The notes below the pieces were generated by a model, which saw nothing but the letters and a program-made list of their open reading frames with translations, was not told where the DNA came from and made no database searches. Shown in pieces: positions 58,668 through 64,000 of a stretch of 64,000 nt of DNA. The stretch spans positions 43,438-107,437 of the forward strand of contig CAMNQF010000008.1 in assembly GCA_946548895.1 (NCBI GenBank), written 5' to 3'. This DNA is from an uncultured bacterium. Its GTDB lineage: Bacteria > Bacillota > Clostridia > Oscillospirales > Oscillospiraceae. A program made the translations under genes and the position numbers. How positions within the stretch are numbered: the stretch's first letter is position 1; the number at the start of each line of letters is the position of its first letter.

Positions 58668-60480
58668 CCCCTTCTTGGATCGCCTTTACAATGCTCTCAT
58701 ATCCTTTGAGCAGACGGAACTCTTGTTTGTATTCAGTGTATTTTTGATAGTGAGAAATTCCATCAGCTTGGTAGGCTGAAACCAGACGCTCAAATATTAT
58801 TTTCTGCTGTTCCAATAACTCTGTCCAATATGAGAGATATCGTTTCCCTGTACATAGGTTCCGGCAGTTTACACAGTTGTAAAGGCTGCTCCTATGCTGA
58901 CATGACCCGGCAGCTTTGGCCATACAGAAACCCAGTTCAACGCGCCGTTGTTCCAGCCTAAAGTCTGCATAGAGAAGTTTCCGCTCTTCCTCGGTGTACT
59001 TTTCGAGTTGTTCATTGGAGATGATCAAATCAAATTTAGCCAAGAAAAATTCAGTGTTGAGTTCAGCTAATTTCATTTTACGGACTTCAGCGTAGTATTT
59101 TACTGCCGTGTCGCTGCAAAGATGTCCAAGCCAATATGCTAACTCCGCTGTTGAAGCTCCATTTTCTATTAATCTAACTGCAATGGCTTTTCTAAATTGT
59201 CTGCTGGTGAAGTGCCATAATTCACCGTCATCGCCACAAATATTGTGTTTTTTAATAATATGTCGTATACTTCGGATAAACGGCTGAGAATCCATGACTG
59301 TTGTAGCATAGCCCAGTCTTTTACTGAGAAAAATGTACGAAGATCCCACAGCACTTCTCACAGAACGGGTAGCGGAAATATGTGCAGACAACTCATTAGC
59401 CAAGTTCTGCGGTATCATGATTCGGTGATAGTCACCAACACTATGTCTGCGTCTTGCTGCAAGAACCTTATGTGGTTTGAACTTCAACTGAAATATTCCA
59501 GGATATCGGGACGGCTCAATACAGTCTTCTTCCAAAAAGAATACTTCTTTAAGGCGTAAGCCTGTGTTTGCAAATATATCGTACAGCAGCCTATGGAGTG
59601 GGGGCAGTTCGTTTGAATATCGGTCAAGTTGCTCAACCACTCCTTCGGGGATTATGGTTGTTGGGGTATTGTACTGTCGCAAATTATGGAATGTAATAAT
59701 CGCAAATGGATTCAAATATGGTCTGGGCGTTTTGATATCGTTACTCCGTAAAGATCCCATCAAATAGTCAACAACACGCTTTATGCTATTTACAGCTTTG
59801 GCTATATAGTATTGTGATAGCGGGGTACCATCGTCTTTCACTGCACGTTCAAGAGCAAGAACCAATGCCCTTGCATCTATCTCTGTGATATCAGCAAAGT
59901 ATTTAATGTTTGGATTGGTTTCTGTCAGTACGTTAAGGGCCATATACTGGCAGCAAAAAAGGGGGGCATTAATTTTTCCTCTACTCTGAAAGATATGTTG
60001 AAGATAATATTTCATCTCATAGCGCAAGGATTCAGACCGTATTTTTGTAAAATCAATTGCTTTCGACCGAAGGATATTACCATGAGGTTCATATAGTTTC
60101 CATAAATCGCTGTGGATATTGACTTGAAGTTTATTCTCCGCTAAAAATATCCGACGTTGAACTTTGCGCTCTCGTTCTACTACATCAAGCAAAATCGATT
60201 TGAACTCTTCGCCATACATATTCAGCGATGCCAGTTCGCTATGAAATATTAATAGGATCAATGTATTGTGAGATATTTGCTTCCGTTGGCGGGTAATTGT
60301 TGCGGCCATTGCGGAGAGATATTGCTCCAATGCAGATGTATCCTCCAGCATATATTCTATAACACTTTTTATTCCAGCCTCTTTTGTAATTTCCGCCAAA
60401 CTGGTGAGACCCTTCATGGCGCTCAAGGCGGTATGTCGCTGCATATCATTGAGGGGTTTTGCTTTTGCCACTTCATCCAT
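58651..60480 (-). CDS. Tyrosine recombinase 2 of the trio (TnpB-like)
   Basis: A 609-residue recombinase near the 630-residue size of Tn554 TnpB. Catalytic blocks: NTGLRLKEVFFLEED (Arg), HFTSRQFRKAIAVRLI (His-x-x-Arg) and LGHLCSDTAVKYYAEV (His, Tyr). A Cys cluster near the C-terminus (CQHRSSLYNCVNCRNLC) matches that in the third recombinase. The long N-terminal domain is unrecognised. It overlaps both neighbours, so the three proteins are probably made in fixed ratio and act together. Confidence 0.88.
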   Translation of the reverse strand: MDEVAKAKPLNDMQRHTALSAMKGLTSLAEITKEAGIKSVIEYMLEDTSALEQYLSAMAATITRQRKQISHNTLILLIFHSELASLNMYGEEFKSILLDVVERERKVQRRIFLAENKLQVNIHSDLWKLYEPHGNILRSKAIDFTKIRSESLRYEMKYYLQHIFQSRGKINAPLFCCQYMALNVLTETNPNIKYFADITEIDARALVLALERAVKDDGTPLSQYYIAKAVNSIKRVVDYLMGSLRSNDIKTPRPYLNPFAIITFHNLRQYNTPTTIIPEGVVEQLDRYSNELPPLHRLLYDIFANTGLRLKEVFFLEEDCIEPSRYPGIFQLKFKPHKVLAARRRHSVGDYHRIMIPQNLANELSAHISATRSVRSAVGSSYIFLSKRLGYATTVMDSQPFIRSIRHIIKKHNICGDDGELWHFTSRQFRKAIAVRLIENGASTAELAYWLGHLCSDTAVKYYAEVRKMKLAELNTEFFLAKFDLIISNEQLEKYTEEERKLLYADFRLEQRRVELGFCMAKAAGSCQHRSSLYNCVNCRNLCTGKRYLSYWTELLEQQKIIFERLVSAYQADGISHYQKYTEYKQEFRLLKGYESIVKAIQEGGVPRE

Positions 60481-61618
60481 CGCCTTTGTGTAATTTTTCC
60501 ATTACGGTTTTTGCAATGATTTGGTTGTTATAGTCGCGGTAGTGGTCAATAGAAGTAAAACTACGCCAGCCAAAGCTTGCCCGGATAATTTCATCTGTTA
60601 TGTTGTCCTCTGGATGAAGCGATTGGTGCTCAAGGAATTCCATGACCTTAGTGCTTCTCCCGTTATGGGTGCGTATCTTGCTTGCGTCAATACCAGCACG
60701 CTTTGCACATCTTTTCAAAATTTTTAGGTAGTTATGATAACGGAGAGGGTTTCCTTGAGCTTTGCCTGAATTCAGATTTATGAACAGATATTGACTAAGT
60801 CGCCCGCTTTCCATCTCTGCAGTCATCCGCTCAGTTTGAATGTATCTATTAATAATGGCACAGGTTTCTTCTGGGAGCGCAACAAACCTTAACGGGTTAT
60901 TGCTATTGCTGGCGTTAGTGCGGCCCTTTGACCTTGTGGGCTGGACGAAACGATTTGTTGCATTGTAGCTGTTGAGCGTGATGCTCGAGACTTCATCAAT
61001 GCGGAATCCCTCAAAAGTTAAGCGTAGAACGGCCTCATCCCGCAGAGTTAAGAAGTTTTTACAAAGAGCGTTCTTTGTCGCTTCATCGTACCATTTGAGG
61101 TAGTCGCGGCCCGGTTTCAATATGGCGGCATATCCATCTACCAAATGACTGTATTCGTAGTTGTAGATTTGGCCATACAGAAACGATTTGTTGGCACACA
61201 AATGCTTGCTTTTCCAGAGCATATCTGTTTGGCTGATGTCGTCTAACCATTTATAAAATCCAGTTATGACCGTAATATACCCTTGAAGTGTTGAACTGCC
61301 CACTGAGGCCTGGGAGGTTAACAGCTTCTCGTTTAACATAGCGCCAAAGATCAAATGGTGTAAGAATTGCCGCACATGATGATTTGTTGCGTTTTCATAC
61401 GATATGCTATGGCTATCAAGCCAATTGAGGAACGTAGCCAGCTTTTTTGCATATTCTCGTCCCGTGCTTGTTTTTCGGATACTTTTTAGTTCGAGCCACT
61501 GATTAGCTCTAAAAAAAGGAATATGGTTGTCTACAATCATATATTTCAAAGTGAAAGCGCCAGAGTTTGTGCTGAATCGAAATTTTACAACATGGAATCG
61601 GAGCAAATTATTTACCAT
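60473..61618 (-). CDS. Tyrosine recombinase 1 of the trio (TnpA-like)
   Basis: A 381-residue recombinase close to the 361 residues of Tn554 TnpA. A SAM-like N-terminal DNA-binding domain (STGREYAKKLATFLNWLDSHSISY...) precedes the catalytic part: FEGFRIDEVSSI (Arg), RTHNGRST (His-x-x-Arg) and FGWRSFTSIDHYRDY (Tyr). The ribosome site of the start is weak, so the true start may be slightly downstream. It is the first gene of the recombinase operon. Confidence 0.85.
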   Translation of the reverse strand: MVNNLLRFHVVKFRFSTNSGAFTLKYMIVDNHIPFFRANQWLELKSIRKTSTGREYAKKLATFLNWLDSHSISYENATNHHVRQFLHHLIFGAMLNEKLLTSQASVGSSTLQGYITVITGFYKWLDDISQTDMLWKSKHLCANKSFLYGQIYNYEYSHLVDGYAAILKPGRDYLKWYDEATKNALCKNFLTLRDEAVLRLTFEGFRIDEVSSITLNSYNATNRFVQPTRSKGRTNASNSNNPLRFVALPEETCAIINRYIQTERMTAEMESGRLSQYLFINLNSGKAQGNPLRYHNYLKILKRCAKRAGIDASKIRTHNGRSTKVMEFLEHQSLHPEDNITDEIIRASFGWRSFTSIDHYRDYNNQIIAKTVMEKLHKGDG

Positions 61619-61794
61619 TACTTAATCGCCTGCTCTATATGATGGATTCCCTATCTTTGAATCAAAAGTGAAGAATTCTAAGGCTATTTTAATATTGGAA
61701 ACGTTTTATTAACAGACTGTTTTTTCATGGGTATTCCTTATATGATAAAAGTTTGAGTTAATACAAAATAGATTTTGCTTGTGCTGCCAAATTT

Positions 61795-61833
61795 AAAGCC
61801 GACACGCAAACCATAAATTTGTGTGTCGGCTTT
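61795..61833. terminator. Terminator between the cargo gene and the recombinase trio
   Basis: AAAGCCGACAC and GTGTCGGCTTT form an 11-bp stem with A-rich and T-rich flanks, so it works in both directions. It lies 59 bases downstream of the PIN-like gene. The remaining 270-base gap has possible -35/-10 boxes (TTGATT, 17 bases, TCATAT) ahead of the trio. Confidence 0.75.
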
Positions 61834-61891
61834 AGTCCAGGTTGTATTTATTAGCTTTTGCGCGGTATTACTTTTATGCAAATCAGCTTTG

Positions 61892-63886
61892 CTAAGTATT
61901 CTTATTGAAAACCTTCGTACAGCTCAAGCAGTATGCAACAACAGCTTCTTTGTCTGCCTCATATCCATCCTTCTCTAATCCTCGCTCAATCTTTTTTATG
62001 TATTCACGTTTCACATATGCTATCGCTTTATTGTATAAAGAAAAACGCCAGCCTCGGTCATCAAAAAGTTTATCTACAGCAAATTGTACGATCTGCACTG
62101 CAAGCGGTATAATTGATATGCTACGCAAATAAACATTGTCACTAATCGCCGATGTAGCGGCAAACAGAGCAGCAAACGCAAAAAGCCACCATAGTTTCGA
62201 AAGAGGTAACAGCAGGCGCTTTGGCCCCAACTTATTAATATACTTTTGGGCTAACAATTTTATTACTTGAGAATCTCTGCTTTCTTTTTGCTCACTTAGT
62301 TTTGTGTTTTCTTCTGTAAGGTGAAGTTTTTCCAAGCGTACATATTCGTCAAAAGAAGTTGCAACCACTTCTTCAGTCATTTGCTCTGGATTACCATCCG
62401 TTGCCATCATTAGGATATCTTCTACTTTTCTACGAGCTGCCTCTGTTACGTTGACCAGATCCACATTTTTTGTTTTTTCTAACGTAGATGCCATTGAGCG
62501 GAACTTTTCGTAGAATACGATTCCCTCACTCTGAGCAGAATAAGCAAACCGAGATAGAGTTAATGCTGGTAAGTTTCCATACTCAGTTGCAAAAGGAAGC
62601 CACACACGATAGAGAAGCATATTGTCAGATATAACAGGCAAGGCATGGGAACTCCAACCTTTTCCGTTTTCTTCGTTTTCCGTAATATAGTCTCGGAAAG
62701 TATAAGCTAATTTGCTATTAGAGGTAACAAAAACGGGAAGCTTGTCCTTGCCACCGTACTGGCACGTGTAGTCAGCCTTTCGAAGGATATTGATTTGGTT
62801 TATGACTTCTACGTCATTATCAATAGCACCACGTCTCCAACCGCACTGATCTTCAATATAGTCGGCAATTACTTTAACATCAATGTTATATTTTCGAGTT
62901 TCAGATTTATCCCAATTAATCTTTGTTGGCTCATCTATTCCCAGTTCACGTTTCAGCAGCTCTGGAACAATTGAAGAGAAGTCTAACAACATTGCCGCAT
63001 CTTCTGGGTATAACTCACTATATAGCTTAAGCTCCAAATCTCGTATAGGTCGGCCCTTCTGGAACGATGACCCTGCCATAGACAAAGCATTTTCTACTTC
63101 CGTCAGCGTTTGTGGAAATATCCCAATCTTAGCTTCATATTTATCACGAAGAAGCCTGACCATTTCACGCACTGAATCTACCTGGGCTTTCCAAGAAAAA
63201 CCCAAGGCGCGCAGAACTAATTTGGTGTCGAAATAGAATACAGTTCCTTTGAATTTTTGATGTTTATTTTGCTGATAATCGCCTGTTTGGCTAATTCCTT
63301 GAAGCACCATCATTCCATTAACAAGTTCTTCCAAATAGCGAAGTTCCAGACAATCTGGTTTCTCCTGCAAACAGTCAATATAGCGTCCGATATACACAGA
63401 AGGTGATGCCTGTTTCCCTTCGATCTTTAGTTCCTTTTGCAAAAACAGTTGTGCCCCATAGCCTTCTTTTCCTAAAAAAGCAGATAAGTAATTTCTTGCT
63501 TCTTCTTTTGTCCATCTTTTTCTGTATTTTTGATTTACAAAGTCAGTAAGAGATCCAAGTACTGCATTTTCATGTTCTTGGAGTTTTTGTATAGTGTTCT
63601 CGAAACGGTCAAGATCGAAGTCCGTTTCAGAAATTCTATACCCGCCCCCATGAGGTAAGCGCACAACTTCAGCTCGCTGTTCAAGGAGCCGGATGCAATT
63701 ATTGATAAGCTGTTGTGGCATATTCAATCCAAATTTGGCCAATAATCTTTCTTTCAATATATCTGCACGAAGTTCGTGTGTGGGTTCTTTCAGTAATATG
63801 TACAGGATATAGTGACAAAATACATACAAGGGATTATCGCTAACCTTTATATACGCAAGTGAAATCAAAGAATTTTGATTTTTCAT
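61892..63886 (-). CDS. Large PIN-like protein with C-terminal membrane segments, possible defence effector
   Basis: A 664-residue protein. A helical N-terminus with winged-helix-like character (residues 1-90) is followed by a region with PIN-nuclease features: FYFDTKLVLRALG (Asp), FPQTLTEVENAL (Glu) and PVFVTSNSKLAYTF, the usual acidic/Ser-Asn order. Near residue 570 are two membrane helices (LWWLFAFAALFAATSAI and SIIPLAVQIVQFAVDKLF). It is AT-rich like the recombinase trio and lies directly behind them on the same strand. A PIN-type RNase with a membrane anchor would fit an abortive-infection role, but I do not recognise a known family. The start could be ten codons earlier. Confidence 0.65.
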   Translation of the reverse strand: MKNQNSLISLAYIKVSDNPLYVFCHYILYILLKEPTHELRADILKERLLAKFGLNMPQQLINNCIRLLEQRAEVVRLPHGGGYRISETDFDLDRFENTIQKLQEHENAVLGSLTDFVNQKYRKRWTKEEARNYLSAFLGKEGYGAQLFLQKELKIEGKQASPSVYIGRYIDCLQEKPDCLELRYLEELVNGMMVLQGISQTGDYQQNKHQKFKGTVFYFDTKLVLRALGFSWKAQVDSVREMVRLLRDKYEAKIGIFPQTLTEVENALSMAGSSFQKGRPIRDLELKLYSELYPEDAAMLLDFSSIVPELLKRELGIDEPTKINWDKSETRKYNIDVKVIADYIEDQCGWRRGAIDNDVEVINQINILRKADYTCQYGGKDKLPVFVTSNSKLAYTFRDYITENEENGKGWSSHALPVISDNMLLYRVWLPFATEYGNLPALTLSRFAYSAQSEGIVFYEKFRSMASTLEKTKNVDLVNVTEAARRKVEDILMMATDGNPEQMTEEVVATSFDEYVRLEKLHLTEENTKLSEQKESRDSQVIKLLAQKYINKLGPKRLLLPLSKLWWLFAFAALFAATSAISDNVYLRSISIIPLAVQIVQFAVDKLFDDRGWRFSLYNKAIAYVKREYIKKIERGLEKDGYEADKEAVVAYCLSCTKVFNKNT

Positions 63887-63916
63887 GTCGAAAATCACCC
63901 TGTTCAAGTGTACCAT

Positions 63917-64000
63917 ATCCTTTCTGCATTTTCAATTATATTTTCTTTAGTGGTTATCCCTTTAGCTCAGCCAGACGGAAGTGCTAACGGCCAGGACCAG
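63917..64000. other. Right edge of window, no supportable feature
   Basis: A short GC-rich stretch after 63960 reads as LVLAVSTSVWLS then a stop on the minus strand, unlike the AT-rich neighbouring block. It may be the tail of another element gene, which would put the block's far end close to the window edge. Too short to call. Confidence 0.25.

Noticed and set aside
61640..61720. 14-codon leader peptide (MKKQSVNKTFPILK) upstream of the recombinase trio
   Set aside because: No convincing ribosome site and no attenuator structure after it.
63960..64000. Possible tRNA or element end at the right edge
   Set aside because: No cloverleaf pairing or T-loop sequence can be found in the visible bases.
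1..64000. CRISPR array, rRNA, or tRNA genes
   Set aside because: No regularly spaced repeats with unique spacers and no rRNA or tRNA core sequences were seen on either strand.

Overview
The window reads as DNA from a Gram-positive gut anaerobe of the Clostridia, most likely an Oscillospiraceae relative (Flavonifractor, Pseudoflavonifractor or Lawsonibacter type). That rests on codon and protein style, GC-rich genes with strong GGAGG ribosome sites, and conjugation genes of the kind found in clostridial integrative elements. It is a genus-level guess from pattern recognition, not a database result. No rRNA, tRNA or CRISPR array was seen.

Layout. (1) 1-9.5 kb, mobile-element end: low-molecular-weight phosphatase, a DUF1016 fragment, a phosphoesterase, three overlapping serine-recombinase genes (two complete, one without a catalytic domain), a DUF2325 protein, a region with strong nested RNA-like structure, and a sigma-like factor. 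(2) 10-22.3 kb, carbohydrate locus: a divergent LacI-controlled locus with a sugar ABC transporter lacking its own ATPase, GH31, GH65 phosphorylase, an (alpha/alpha)6-type glycosidase and a beta-phosphoglucomutase-like HAD enzyme. Together they suggest import of an alpha-glucoside, phosphorolysis to beta-glucose 1-phosphate and entry into glycolysis. (3) 22.5-27.1 kb: an unknown protein, then an ECF sigma factor co-transcribed with an ABC exporter-like operon. (4) 27.2-37.4 kb, lipoprotein/sigma island: two copies of a module (lipoprotein, tandem-DUF4367 anti-sigma, ECF sigma) separated by a PadR/DUF2812 operon, followed by a lipoprotein operon. The same promoter-like motif, TATGTTGC-N15-CAGTCT, precedes five of these units, which points to one ECF regulon. 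(5) 37.4-56.6 kb, conjugation module, mostly minus strand: VirD4, DUF3991/Toprim, a MobP-type relaxase fused to Sel1 repeats, an RHH accessory protein beside an oriT-like repeat region, an M23 peptidase, a PAPS-reductase-like protein, VirB4, a PrgI-like protein, RHH regulators, and a truncated cytosine methyltransferase. (6) 56.6-64 kb, AT-rich insertion: a Tn554-like block of three tyrosine recombinases plus a frameshifted tnpC-like gene, followed by a large PIN-like/transmembrane protein that may be cargo.

The recombinase end and the conjugation module share a regulatory-looking repeat (CCGAATAGCTAT), which fits their belonging to one element or to related elements. A chimeric junction near 37.43 kb joins a broken lipoprotein gene to a broken element gene. 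The Tn554-like block appears to have entered at the methyltransferase gene.
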